From: Phaonia tiefii
Taxonomy: Eukaryota > Arthropoda > Insecta > Diptera > Muscidae
Direction of reading: 5' to 3'
Length of the DNA stretch: 64,000 nucleotides
Assembly (NCBI GenBank): GCA_963931995.1
Contig: OZ008371.1
Coordinates: 209,307,493-209,371,492, forward strand
Shown here: piece by piece, positions 21,024 through 32,216 of the stretch
How positions within the stretch are numbered: the stretch's first letter is position 1
Layout: every line of letters begins with the position of its first letter
Translations under genes and position numbers: made by a program
The notes under the pieces: generated by a model
Told to the model about the DNA's origin: nothing
The model's database searches: none
The model's input: the letters and a program-made list of their open reading frames with translations, nothing else

Positions 21024-22313
21024 CAGTGATGCCCACTCTGCAGGAACGAAACGCGCCGTCGAACCACTAAAAAAGTGCTAAAACGCGCCAAATAACGAAA
21101 ACAACTTGAAAAATCCCGAAAGTGATAAAACGCGCTTAATAAATAAGTGGTCTCCAATAGGGACCAGTAGATTTTGACTGTCCATGGCGGTTACGTTGTT
21201 TTATCTATTGTCAGTTCCTGATATTTATTTTTCAGACAATAGAGAAAAATCCACATGGCAAGTTACAACGCCGAGCAATACGTGCGAAAAATAAAATTTT
21301 ATTATCAGAACTGGTGTTCCCTTGTGGCGACGTCACCCATTTTTGAATCAACCGGAACATAAACAAGCATTGCCGGATTTAGGACGATAATATCATTACA
21401 AATTGGCAATGCACACACAGAATGTCATTGTCTGGATTGTGAAGCAGAGGCATCATCGCTCAGTTCTTCTTCGAAGGTAATGATGGCATTACTATCACCG
21501 TCAAAGGAGAGCGCTACCGATCACGACATGTGGTTCCAACAGGTTGTCGCTACTTGATACACAGCTGATGCCACAAAGGGCATTTTGCGCGCCTGATTTT
21601 AAGGATATCTCCACAGACACCGTGCATTTTAGCCAGTTAGACTTTTTCTTGTGGGGATCCATAACTCGCAGATTCAGTTTGTTTTTTGCACCAGTTATTG
21701 AAAATTTTAACTCTCTGTTTCGCGTGAACCACCGAAGCCCGGCCGGTCATTTGAACGAGGGCATATTCGTTGATATCTCACACGCCACTTGTTTTTTATT
21801 AAATGGTAACTTTTCCTTTTGGAAAATCCTTTCAGATGGTCAACCGAAGAGAACGATTTTTGGAGTGCAGATTTGATGGAACCAGCATTGTCTGACATTT
21901 TTGTTCTGTGTTGCATCTACAGGATTAAAAGTGGATTCTGCTTCTCATACCTTGCGTTATTTTTGGGCTATAACCAATACAATAATAGAATCAAATTTAG
22001 CATGTGTGATCAATGGAGATGAAAATATTTCGCCCGTCATTCACAATAATGCATTATTAAAAATTAACAGGTTTTCAAGACCATTAGAAACAAAAATGTC
22101 ATAGTACAACGGGAATGCCCAAAATACAAAAAAAGAAAATACTTTAGCAAAATCGGTGTTGTTTTCAAAAACGGGCTAGGGGGCTAAATAAAAATTCAAA
22201 CCGCGTGCACATTACGCGTCTTTCCCAAAAAGCGCCATTGGAATTTTTTTTCGCGTTTTGCAAGGTCGAAAAGTGCTAAATCTAGCCCCAAAAGAGCTAA
22301 ATTAGCATCACTG
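21024..22313. mobile_element. hAT-like non-autonomous element
   Basis: Ends CAGTGATGCCCACTC (21024) and GCATCACTG (to 22313), with a perfect 8-bp target duplication GGTATGAA (21016-21023, 22314-22321). CAGTG ends plus 8-bp duplications are the signature of hAT elements. Subterminal AAAGTGCTAAA and CGCGCC words occur near both ends. No hAT transposase; instead the interior carries a mariner relic (21440-21820). The element splits a retrotransposon RNase H relic. Confidence 0.88.
21440..21820 (+). pseudogene. DD41D mariner-like transposase relic 4
   Basis: Pieces in order on the plus strand: FFFEGNDGITITVKGERYRS, DMWFQQ(VV)AT where the catalytic Asp block is damaged, KDIS ... SQLDFFLWGSI with the final Asp, and PAGHLNEGIF near the C-terminus. 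It sits wholly inside the hAT-like element. Several frame breaks; dead. Confidence 0.7.
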
Positions 22314-22321
22314 GGTATGAA

Positions 22322-22384
22322 TATTTCTAGAGGCAAGCCACTTACAACTATTGCTCTCAGACATACTCAAGTAATTTAAGTATT
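22322..22384 (+). pseudogene. RNase H relic, right part
   Basis: Immediately after the target duplication the text reads NISRGKPLTTIAL, which fits the segment following the RNase H domain in the same retrotransposons. It joins in order to 20770-21023 once the hAT-like element is removed. Confidence 0.55.
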
Positions 22385-23743
22385 AATTGCGTACTTTCTG
22401 TTACTTATTAGCGGTTTTCGCACTTTGTAGTGCTTTTACAACTGTAACACTTTAACAATGGCTTTTTAATGCTTGGTACAGAGGAAGAGAAAAAAATGTC
22501 TCCGGAATGTTTAAATATATCGTTTAGTTAATTAGTTAGTTAAAGAAATAATGTCGTTTAAGAAAATATGTGCCATATGCATATAAGCGAAATACGGAGG
22601 TATCAGTTGCCAAAACGAGTAACTGCATCAAAAAAAAACATGCAGAACCTGAACTTTCCGGTGTGTTTTAAAATACCACGTTAATTATAAATTCAAATTA
22701 ACATTATATATTATTTCAACACAGCTGTATCTGTTTTACAGTTAAATTCGAAATGCATTTGTATAACCCACATACACTAACATACCAAAATTTGGGAAAA
22801 GTGAAGATAATCAGTTTGGCTTCTGAACGCCTCATATGAAGATCTATCAAGTTTCTGTTAAAATAACATATCAGTATATGATCACGACATATTGTCACAT
22901 TATTGTCAAATCTTGTACTGGTAAAATGGTTAAGCTCTGCCATTTCAGAATTTGAACTTCGTTTGACTTGAGAGAGAGAGAGAGTAGTCATTGTTAGGTG
23001 TCTACATTTTCCACGGTAAATGTTCATACAATTTTACAGACAACCATACCGATTCGAACAAATAAAAACATTATTAGTTAAAAAAAACACGAGCAAATGT
23101 TAGCACTTATGAATTGAATTCTTTCGAATGAAGTCATATCATAAAACCACATCTGTACCCATAGAATGTTTTGTATCTGCCTCCACAATTGAGATCCACA
23201 CCCATGAAATATTAAACAAATTTTATATGAAAATAAACAAATCGAAATATATTTCAATGCCGGACAGAAATATATCATCTCTAGCAGAAGAAGAATGATC
23301 ATCTTGATGTATATGGTAACAACAAAATATTTGTAACTAAATAAAATTTTATATTTTGACAGAATTTTCCCTGATACAAATCTACGAATATGAAATTCAA
23401 GAAATCAAGCCGTTACATTTTAGAGTAATGAAGAAAACCGACAATTCAACTTGTTGTATGTTCTATATCAAATTACAATAAAATGGAAGAATAAAAAGAA
23501 GAATGAAAATAGAGCATAATGAAACCATTAAAGTGGTGGTGTTGATTATGCTGACAATGATGGAGGCCTCTTCTTCAAACGAACATGGAAAAACAACTGG
23601 CCAACATAGCATGACCACATGCAAAATACCAATGGATGAATGCAGGAGGCATGTAAAGGGTTTTTCAACAGAGACGCTACAAAAGTAAATCGATAGGGAC
23701 AGCAAACGACGCCATATTTTTCCCCGCTCTTTTGACATTTCTC
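22385..23743. other. intergenic, nothing identified
   Basis: No supported exon. A short GAGAGA run at 22972-22985. Frames of 60-100 aa have no recognised motif. Confidence 0.35.
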
Positions 23744-23767
23744 TTCAGTAAGGTTTGCCATTTCATC

Positions 23768-24232
23768 ATGGAAAGATATACGAGCCAACAACGAGTCGAA
23801 ATTATTACAATTTACTACCGAAATGGCCTCAACTTCAGTGGCCTCAATCATCTTCAGCGATGAGGCTCATTTCTGGCTGAATGGCTTCGTCAATAAGCAA
23901 AATATGCGTTATTGGTCAGACAGCAATCCACACGTAATCCATGAGTCATCGTTGCATCCCGAAAAAAATACGGTTTGGTGCGGTTTATGGGCCGGCGTCG
24001 TCATTGGGCCGTACTTCTTCCGTGATGATCAATACCGGCATATTACTGTGAATGCGAATCGCTACCGTTCAATGATAACCGAATATTTTTGGCCCCAATT
24101 GGATAATATGGACTTGGAGGACATGTGGTTCCAACAGGACGGCGCCACAAGCCACACAGCGAATGCCACAATCAATTTATTGGAAACCAAGTTTGGTGAA
24201 CGTGATATCTCACGAAATGGCCCAGTCGAAAT
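23768..24232 (+). pseudogene. DD41D mariner-like transposase relic 3
   Basis: Starts at an ATG with MERYTSQQRVEIITIYYRNG, the N-terminus of the family, then jumps at about 23822 to IIFSDEAHFWLNGFVNKQN, so roughly the whole helix-turn-helix middle is deleted. The catalytic core is well kept: FSDEAHF (first Asp), VWCGLWAGVVIGPYFF, DMWFQQDGATSHTANATINL (second Asp) and FGERDISRNGP; it is then cut before the third Asp by a SINE. An internally deleted copy that was probably mobilised in trans. Confidence 0.88.
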
Positions 24233-24272
24233 TAAAAATATTGACAGAATAAACTACTCTATTCTAATTTGT

Positions 24273-24525
24273 TGGTCGTCGGTGGTGCAACGGTTAGTGT
24301 GCGCGCCTCTTGTACATGAGATCATGAGTTCGATCCCTGCTCTGACCACCTTAAAATTTCTTTCGGCGGCGGTAGCCTCGCATAGTGACGGCGACACTAT
24401 CGAGTATTTAGCCATAAAGAAGCTTCTCAAAATACCGTGCGGAATCGGTGTAAAAACTGAAACTAGAATGCGCACAGCTCACTGGTTGTGAGAAGCTCTT
24501 CCTAATTCCTTCATGGCATATAATT
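24273..24525 (+). mobile_element. tRNA-derived SINE copy B
   Basis: Head (24273-24345) contains a box-A-like TGGTGCAACGGTTAG and a box-B-like GAGTTCGATCCCTGC, spaced as in a tRNA gene, so RNA polymerase III could start here. The body contains TTTCGGCGGCGGTAGCCTCG, GACACTATCGAGTATTTAGC and GCTCACTGGTTGTGAGAAGC, then an A-rich tail. It lies at the 3' break of mariner relic 3. Same family as 262-411/1429-1526, 53336-53597 and 53668-53905. The tRNA of origin could not be named. Confidence 0.85.
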
Positions 24526-24529
24526 GGAA

Positions 24530-25190
24530 AAAAATTTTTTTCTAATTTCCTCTGTGCTTCATACGGGTACTTACTGTACGTGTTTGAGCGACAGTCAATA
24601 TACATTAACATCTTTTTCAAAGTATTTATTTTATATTAATCATATAACAAGGGTTTTGTAAACAAGCTACGGAAAAGATAAGCGTACTATTTAAAAACAA
24701 TTCATTAATTGTAAAAAGTGGACACTATGGTGGCAGTGGCTGCTTTTACATTCTCATGAAGATTTCGTTGTCAATATTATTTTGAGTTATACCTTATAAA
24801 GTGTAGTGCGATATTTTTGGTTTATTAAAAGATTAGAAATTAAGTTTGCAACAATATATATGAATAGACTTCGTCATCCGAACCGAAATGGGATTTTAGT
24901 AGAACCTGATTTCAAACCATGCACTTTTTCGCTTAATGATACAATTGTTTCTTTGGTATACATACGTATACAGTGGGTAAAAGCGAAATTCATACCTCAC
25001 GTTGTTTAGTGTGCGTCTCTATGAAAGTTGCATAAAAGTATGTTCGACAGTTTTATATCCCATTTAATCCTTTATTAAAAACACAAATTATAATTGGAAT
25101 ATTCATTTCCAGTAAGCCATAATTGTGTTCAAAAAATAAAGTGGTACATTGTATGTAATGCAATAAAAATAATGGTGCCGAACAACCCGC
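24530..25190. other. intergenic, nothing identified
   Basis: No supported feature. Confidence 0.3.
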
Positions 25191-25198
25191 ATACAAAC

Positions 25199-25620
25199 CA
25201 TAGAATAATGACGTATAGAGACACCAACTCTCTCAGTAAATTAATGACATTTGGTTTGTTGCAGATGGGCGGTTGTATGTTGGAAAGTATTGCTTTAATA
25301 ATACCAGATAGAGGCAATGGCTCAAACCAACCAACAAGAACACAGCAACGGCATTTCGTTTTGTGCGTTAACATTGTTGTGTAAATACACCACAAATATA
25401 TACTAACAATAAAATATAACAAAAAAAAGTCCAAAATATGTTTAAATTTCAGTTTTTCATCAAAACGGTATGAACAATTTAAATCAACCATTTTTGTAAT
25501 TTCACCTGGTGTAAGTCAATTTACGTCAAATAACTCTCTATCGCACGGACCGCATCACGAATAGCGTGAAAGGAAATGTCAGATGAGAACAATGGCAGCT
25601 CTATACGTCATTACTCTATG
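25199..25620 (+). mobile_element. CATAG MITE, copy 3 (diverged)
   Basis: Ends CATAGAATAATGACG and CGTCATTACTCTATG, a good inverted pair of about 15 bp. Flanks ATACAAAC (25191-25198) and ACACAAAC (25621-25628) match at 7 of 8 bases. Internally aligned to copies 1 and 2 but clearly older; the shared reverse-strand frame reads KCRCC ... FEPLPLSGIIKAIL. Confidence 0.9.
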
Positions 25621-25628
25621 ACACAAAC

Positions 25629-26043
25629 CTTTGGCCGAAATTAGCAATTACAATCCGTTGAGATGACCCTCTACTAGTTCTCGATAAAAACTGGGTTTAA
25701 TCCACGGTTGAGAGAATCAGAATCGGTTATTCGTATTGTGACAAAAACGTCACAGTTTCAAATTGTCTTCTTTGTTTTCTTGTTGTAAATAAATAGATAA
25801 AAATTTAATATACGCAATGGCCTCGTAAACAAAACTGAAACTGTGACGACATGCACAGAGAGAGGAAATAAGTTGCACACTTCTTTGCGTAACCTTTATT
25901 TTCTCAACTGTGGTTTAATCCGAGATTTCAACCCACCAAATATAAATTTTGCTGTACAAAAATCAGCTGTTTAGGGAAAGAAACCCCGAAAAGGGCAAAA
26001 TCAACGTATAACTACACTTTAGCCAAATTTTAAGTATGTACAT
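25629..26043. other. intergenic, nothing identified
   Basis: No supported feature. Confidence 0.3.
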
Positions 26044-26512
26044 TAGGGTGGGTCAACTTATTTCCCGACCAAGAGTATAGCAGAATCGTAATCTACAGTG
26101 TAAAATTTGTCATCTGTAACATTTTTGTGAAGAGATACCTGTGTTAATGTTACAATAACTTTTGAACGCGATATCAGATTATAAAGATCAAGGTATCACC
26201 TGATAGGTTTTAATCTTCTCTTTATGAACAAATGGTAGATCTGACATCGCAATCAAATGTTAGTCTAACATTAACACAGGTATCTCTTCACAAAATTTCA
26301 TCGAAATCGAAGAGTATCAAGTTTCAACAGTATGGCTTTTGGGTCGATTTTTTACGCTAATATACAAATTTTCAAGTGAAAAATGGCGGGCTCGATTTTG
26401 ATTTTAGAACCATGGTTTCTTAGGAACATTTTCTTAGAATTTGCCGTAACTTACGTTTCTGCTATACTCTTTGGCAAATTTTTTGGTTCCATACAAATTG
26501 ACCCACCATAAT
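26044..26512. mobile_element. MITE with GGTGGGTCAA ends and internal hairpin
   Basis: GGTGGGTCAA (26047-26056) is exactly inverted at 26499-26508. A second inverted pair lies just inside: AAGAGTATAGCAGAA (about 26071) and TTCTGCTATACTCTT (about 26457). In the centre, TTTTGTGAAGAGATACCTGT (about 26129) pairs with its complement ending near 26295, so single-stranded DNA or RNA would fold into one long stem. No coding capacity; target duplication unclear. Confidence 0.75.
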
Positions 26513-27185
26513 ATACATACATTGTTTTTGTATCGTTTTAAAATAAGCAATAATTTCAGAATTTAAAAAAACGTTACTTGATGTACGACTTAGACTTTAG
26601 CTTTTATCCACTGTACACATATTTATTTTTAATGTTTAACAGAAATTGTGAAATCTTTTTATATTTTAATATTTGTCATTGGATGCTGATGCTGTCCTAT
26701 ATATGGCTACTGCTATACGTCATCGAAGTGATGAGTCAACTTCGAAGAATTCAAGATTAAGCTGTTCTTGTTGGCAAATATTTTGTTATCAAGAGAAATA
26801 ATATGTGCATGCAGTGTGAATGTTTCTCTTCTTCATTTATTTAGTTAAACTGAAAATACATTGGCAGGAGTATAATTGAGATTCAAGTTTTTACAGTCGA
26901 ACATGTATGTGAACACCGCTTTTGTGACGTTTATATAGACAAAAATGTATCGTTTTCTCAAATTTCTAGCGGGGTTTCACAAATCTGTTTGTGTGGATTT
27001 TCATAGAATATCTCATTCTTCAAATTTAAATTTTTACCCATTTTCTAAAATTGAATCGGTAATGTCGCTATACTGTGTAACTGACAGTACAGGGAAAAAT
27101 GGGGTAAAGCTCGCGCTCCCCTTTCCGCGCATTTATATTTCCCAAGTCGCGTACAGTCACTCACAAGCGTTAAGTAAAAATGGCT
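26513..27185. other. intergenic, nothing identified
   Basis: No supported feature. Confidence 0.3.
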
Positions 27186-27189
27186 TGCG

Positions 27190-27255
27190 ATCGCCGGTGC
27201 CGCAGTGGTAACTCGTGTACATTAGATCGTGAGTTCAGCCTCCGTACTAACCACA
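27190..27255 (+). repeat. tRNA-like SINE head, degenerate
   Basis: CGCCGGTGCCGCAGTGGTAA resembles a tRNA box A and GTGAGTTCAGCCTCC a damaged box B, in the spacing seen in the SINEs elsewhere in the window. Wording differs from the 24273 family, so it may be another SINE family or a decayed copy. Confidence 0.45.
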
Positions 27256-27901
27256 TTTCATACATTCCGAGGATGTCAATTCTATCGAGCAATTTTCTAT
27301 AAAAACCTTATCAAAGGGGAACCGTGGGGGATGCACGTAAGGTGAAAATGTCTAAAATTGGATAGGACACAACTCAAACCCTGGTAAAATGAGACAGGTA
27401 ATCGCAAAGGTGTCGTTTTATTTGCTTTTGTTTGGATTCTCCTCATGTCAAGTTCATCTAATATGTATGCCAAATAAGTAAAGTAGAAGCAGTAGAAATA
27501 TATTAGTTGGGCTTATTCGTTTACCTGGTAGATAATTCTACCCATGGTACAATAGTAGGTAGCTCTGTTCGATTACTCGAAAATTTGTGCTAATTTTTAC
27601 TGAATCTTGTTTGTTTACTCCAAAAATCCAGAAAATCAGAGCCAGAGAACCAAAAATTGTACAGTTTGATTGTTAGAAATCTTGAAAATTTTGGTTGGAG
27701 AAATATTTTTTTTTACTCAAAAGACCACTGAAATTTAGAAAGAATAATGAAAGCAATAATGTGCAACGGTATTCAGCAAATTCTGGTGCACCAACGACGT
27801 CATAACTGTGCAACTGTGGCAATAGATATGTATGTAATCTAACTATGTACAAACAAAAATGTATGTATATAGTAATGGATAAAACTTCATCAGCTGTTTA
27901 C
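27256..27901. other. intergenic, isolated transposon end
   Basis: At about 27522-27548 a lone TAGATAATTCTACCCATGG resembles the right end of the CATGG MITE at 31273-31564; no partner was found. A 20-bp direct repeat CTTGCAAATTTTTACTGG (27901, 28206) brackets the next MITE. Confidence 0.4.
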
Positions 27902-27953
27902 TTGCAAATTTTTACTGGAAGCCGTTCGCGTAGTTTTTGTGCAAGTTTTCATA

Positions 27954-28166
27954 AAGAGTGATGCACACGCTGTGACTCATATGATCTATCCTCAATTTAG
28001 AAATGTCTGTTTACTATAAATGAATGCATGTCAATTTTTGAAGCATATTCAAGACAAACAATGTATGTATATGCAAGTAGTTTTGTATATCATACACTAT
28101 ATACTTATATACTTTGCTAATAAATAGTAATATTTTGGATGGCCAGATAGTGTGTGCATCACTCTT
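27954..28166. mobile_element. short MITE, AAGAGTGATGCACAC ends
   Basis: AAGAGTGATGCACAC (27954-27968) is exactly inverted at 28152-28166, giving a 213-bp element with no coding capacity. Flanks A/TAAAGAG look partly alike but a clear duplication could not be fixed. Confidence 0.7.
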
Positions 28167-28229
28167 AAAGAGATTAAAATCGGTCTTTCTCTCACAAAAG
28201 CAGATTCTTGCAAATTTTTACTGGGAAAG

Positions 28230-29045
28230 TAAAACAACAAAGCTAATATCTACATTCCACGGCAGCTTGAAAAGGTAGAAGCAATACTACAAAAATTACA
28301 ATAAGGCAACAGCAACGGACATTATCTTATTTTTCGGTGCGTTATTTATGTCAATAACAACAAAACCAAAATGCCAGTTGTTTTTGGCACAAAGTAACAA
28401 AAAAGAACAATAACAAAACACACTGAAATTGACAGAGTTATAAGAAAGCCATATCAGCTTTTCTAATCAGAGATGATATTTGTAGGGCATAAGGACTTTT
28501 TTACCTCCTTTCGTCCCCAACTCCTGTTGTTCCAATAATATTACTTTCGGATTTGTCTTAACAAATTTTATGTGAGAGGTTTTTAAATACAAGACCATGG
28601 TAATATAAGTAAGGTAGAAGCAGTAGGAATGGCAGGAATTTTGCTTTTATATCAAGGGCCGACTTTATCGAACTCAGCTGATCTAAATTGCCAAGATTTA
28701 TTTATTGCAATGTTTTGTGTAATAAGACTGAAATATGTATGTATATTTGTACGTGAGGCTAACTAACACTTTCACTGCATTTACACCGAAAGATTAACAA
28801 ACCGTACACATATTAAATACATTTTATATATGTTCTACAATCTTTCAGTGTAAATACAAATTTATTTAATTATTTTATAAAAGTACTCTTACATTGAAAA
28901 AAAGTACTTTCGGAGGAATACAAAAAGCCCCGTCGAAAATTATCAAATATCACTGGTTCTAATGCGTCAACCTATACTAGTTCCATGAGTTGTAGGCAGC
29001 TTAACAGGTGTTTCTTTTTTGCTTCATTCCTTTCAATTGTTAAAT
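28230..29045. other. intergenic, nothing identified
   Basis: No supported exon. The word GTAAGGTAGAAGCAGTAGGA (about 28607) recurs with changes at 27477 and 33236. Confidence 0.35.
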
Positions 29046-29528
29046 TCTACCGGAGGTTTCTGTGGCACATCTGATCGCAGTGGTACTAGGGAAATGATGT
29101 AGAATGAGAGACCAAAGAAGACATACATACAGATTGTAGAGCATGCAGCAAACTAAGTTTAAAAGTGTTTGATTGATGCTAATGACAGCTAAATTAGGTT
29201 TTATGCAGTTTGCATCAAACCATAGAGTAATACTTAAGAGTTTCCTTACTCTCCTCAATGATATCTCTTCATGACGACGAGGTAGTAGGCCATTTCATAG
29301 AGTTTTATTTGCTGCTGTATTTTACCAATTTTACACTTTCGTTGGACATAAAGCGGACAGAAATCAAAGGGAATGCGTATTTTCGTTCAATGCAAACAAC
29401 ATAAAATATAATTTAGTTGTCATTAGTATCAATAAACACTATTAAAAATTAGTTCGTCTTCTTTGGCCTCTCATTCTACATCATTTCCCTAGTACCTTTT
29501 CGATCAGCTGTGCCATAGAAAGCCCTGG
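29046..29528. mobile_element. CAGCTGAT foldback family, copy C
   Basis: The right unit 29219-29528 starts CATAGAGTAATACTTAAG and ends TCGATCAGCTGTGCCATAG; it aligns over its length with the reverse of 8909-9225. The left part 29050-29218 is a second, inverted and shortened copy of the same end (GGTACTAGGGAAATGATGTA, GAATGAGAGACCAAAGAAGA). So two inverted units sit back to back, a foldback arrangement. No target duplication could be fixed. Confidence 0.75.
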
Positions 29529-29720
29529 TCATACTAGCTCCAGAAAAAAGTTCAAATCAACTGGGCTAGTGCTTCTACCATTTGTTTGTACAATGAATTC
29601 TCGTCTCGTGGTTGTTTGTCTTCCCCTCTTGCTTCTTCCCACCTCTCGCCCAACGAACTCGAAAGTATTGGGTGAAACGCATAATCTAAACGGTGTCTAC
29701 TTCAGCCAAGGTAGATGTAG
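29529..29720. other. intergenic, nothing identified
   Basis: No supported feature. Confidence 0.3.
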
Positions 29721-29728
29721 GTTATGAT

Positions 29729-31903
29729 CAGTGTTGCCAGAAGCCGTCAAAAAAATTATGCCAAATGACGAAACAATGGTGCAATATGGAAAGAAATAAT
29801 GCTAAATTTAAAAGATACCATTTTTATATAAATTTGCGTTTGTGTCTATTATTTAGTACCTAATATATCAATTTTAAACGTTTAAGCGTGATATTTATTG
29901 ACAAATTAGTTAAATTTTTATAAACACAGAAAAAACATTTTAAAATCCGAGATTTGTATTTTTGATTCAAAATATGTCACGAAAACAGTAACATAAAAAA
30001 TTAATTATGTTTCAGAAAGTTCCGCTGAATTATCAGAATTTTCTTGGGAGTGATTTTTTAAGACCCTTTATATTTGGGTTTTGTATATTGTATCGTTGAG
30101 GCCCATAACTTTTTGAGAAACAACGAGAAACATAACCCCAGGTTCTGCTTAATATTTAAATATTTAAAAAAATACACTATTATAATAATTTTTCAAAAGT
30201 TGTATATTGTCTGTATATTCACGATTTTGGCTTACTGAAAAATTAAATTTCATTTCGAACATGTTTTTTATGCAGAGGTGCCTCAAGCTAGTTTTCTTTG
30301 ATTTTGAGCTATTTCTTCACACAATTTATCATACCTCGAAAATGACTTATCCTATTTTGTTGAACCAAATCTGAAAAAATTTAACCTTACATTGTCTTCA
30401 ACTTCTGTCTACATTATGTTTTAATTTGATTCGTAGTTCCGGAGTTATCAAAAAAAAATTTGACAAACAAATGTTTTTTATCTCTAAAATATAATTTTTA
30501 CTTTCTTTAAAAAATCATGAATAATCGAAAAGTGTTTGATCTTATTACTTTATCATAAAGTTACATATCTTACGAGTATCAATAAAACATGTCAAGGATC
30601 ATGAAAATAAACAGATATTTTACGCTATATAACACGACTTCTGCAATCCGGGTTGTTTTTTCTTTCGCCAACACCTATTGAATGACGAAAAGTGGATGAA
30701 TGACCATGTAGAAATACTGCGTATTTCTCAGCGTACCAAATGTACCAGTTTCAGCATCCTAGCATAATTTCGTTGTTACCCTTTGTGTGAGATTTTGTAG
30801 ATAACACCGGGAAAAAGTTTTTTTATGACTGATTGAATTTAAATAAAAACAAAAATTACTCACTATAATGAAACCCAAACAAAAAATCACAATTCGTCAA
30901 AACTATACACAGTATTGCGTAAAACCTAAGCAACTTTTGTAGGAATTTCTTAAAATAAAAAATATTTTAGAAAGACCAATTTAAAAAATAATATACTAGT
31001 GGTATTCATGCAAAAAGAAAACCTAGAACTTTTGCTCAGCGTTAGTTTGACTGCAATTGTCAAAAAAGGCTGATAAAGTAAATAAACAAAGTAAAATTAA
31101 AAGTATATGCTTTACCTATTCCATTATTTTATTTTTTTCACATAAATCAAAAACCCTATCTTTTTTTCAATAGAAAAATATTCACATTGAAATGTCAAAA
31201 GTTTTCACGTTTCTTTTTTCAGGTTTGCTCAGCTTTCCACTTTTGTGCTAGTCGCTTTGTATGGGAAATTTGCATGGTAAAATTATCTATCGGGTAAACG
31301 CGTCAGCCCAGCTGATTTGTGGTTTTTTCATCTTTTCCGTCGGTAAGCTGTTTCTCTGTTTCGATTTTGTTTCTCTTTGTTTGTTAATAAAATTCAAAGA
31401 ATTTCAACCAAAATGCAATTTAATAGCATAGACTTTGTATCAAGTAAGACAATCTTATAAAATTTTTCACATTTTGTGTACATAGTGGTTTCATTATTCA
31501 GCTAATTTTGACAGCTTAACGACGGAATTGCTAATGCGACAACCTAATAGATAATTCTACCATGGAAATTTGTTTGTTTTGACGTTTGCTGTGCAAGTTT
31601 ACGAAGTTTTCGAGTTTACGAGGTTCTTTCGAGCTTTCATGAAGACCACTACTGTCTTTTATTCATTATTGACAACATTGGCAAAAAAAAATAACGGTAA
31701 AATATGTGACGAAAACAATATACTACATACATATACTCAAATTTTAGCTGCGCAAACCCAATCAGAAGTAAAAAAAAATAAAAATATTTTAGATAGAAAA
31801 TTTCCAATATATATCAAATTCTGGAAAAATTTGAAAATTATTCTAAAAAGCATTAAAAAAATTGTGCTAAAAAAGTTTTAATTGTATTAAACTGGCAACA
31901 CCG
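29729..31903. mobile_element. hAT-like element, 2.2 kb, non-autonomous
   Basis: Ends CAGTGTTGCCAG (29729) and CTGGCAACACCG (to 31903) are inverted at 11 of 12 bases. Flanks GTTATGAT (29721-29728) and GTAATGAT (31904-31911) agree at 7 of 8, an 8-bp target duplication. CAGTG ends with an 8-bp duplication mark hAT elements. No transposase is readable; the 103-aa frame at 31570-31881 has no motif and is not called. A CATGG MITE is nested at 31273-31564. It lies in the presumed first intron of Vps13. Confidence 0.85.
31273..31564. mobile_element. CATGG MITE inside the hAT-like element
   Basis: 292 bp, ends CATGGTAAAATTATCTATCG and complement of CATGGTAGAATTATCTATTA, with a perfect 8-bp target duplication GAAATTTG (31265-31272, 31565-31572). 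The CAT start and 8-bp duplication parallel the CATAG MITEs. A lone end of this family is at about 27522. Confidence 0.9.
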
Positions 31904-31911
31904 GTAATGAT

Positions 31912-32216
31912 ACTCCAAATGAGACATAAAAAAGTTTCGGACACAATTATGGTCACAATAAAAATAAATGGGTGGAGCACATAATAGGGATAAATAATGT
32001 ATGTACTTATGTATGTCAACTGCACGCTATGATTTCGAGCCGTAGAGGAAGAAAGAAACCATGTAAACAACCCATGATGACAATTAAATAAAATGTCAAA
32101 AAGGTTAATTAATAAAATACACAAAATCCAGCAAAAATCGCGTGCATGACCACCAGCGTTATTGTTATTATTTATATAGAAAATAAAAATTAAGATATAC
32201 ATAGTTGTGTACTTAC
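31912..32216 (-). other. Vps13 intron 1, proximal part
   Basis: The intron begins with a strong donor GTAAGT (complement of 32211-32216). The reading frame continues open for another 116 codons past the splice site but codes only hydrophobic, motif-free residues, typical of AT-rich intron. No acceptor with a recognisable second Vps13 exon was found to the left. Confidence 0.6.

Noticed and set aside
24273..24345. tRNA gene
   Set aside because: Box A and B are present but acceptor pairing and an anticodon loop are not convincing, and the sequence continues into a SINE body repeated elsewhere.
31867..32216. Continuation of the Vps13 frame as coding sequence
   Set aside because: After the GTAAGT donor the frame loses all similarity to VPS13 and becomes low-complexity; it is intron.
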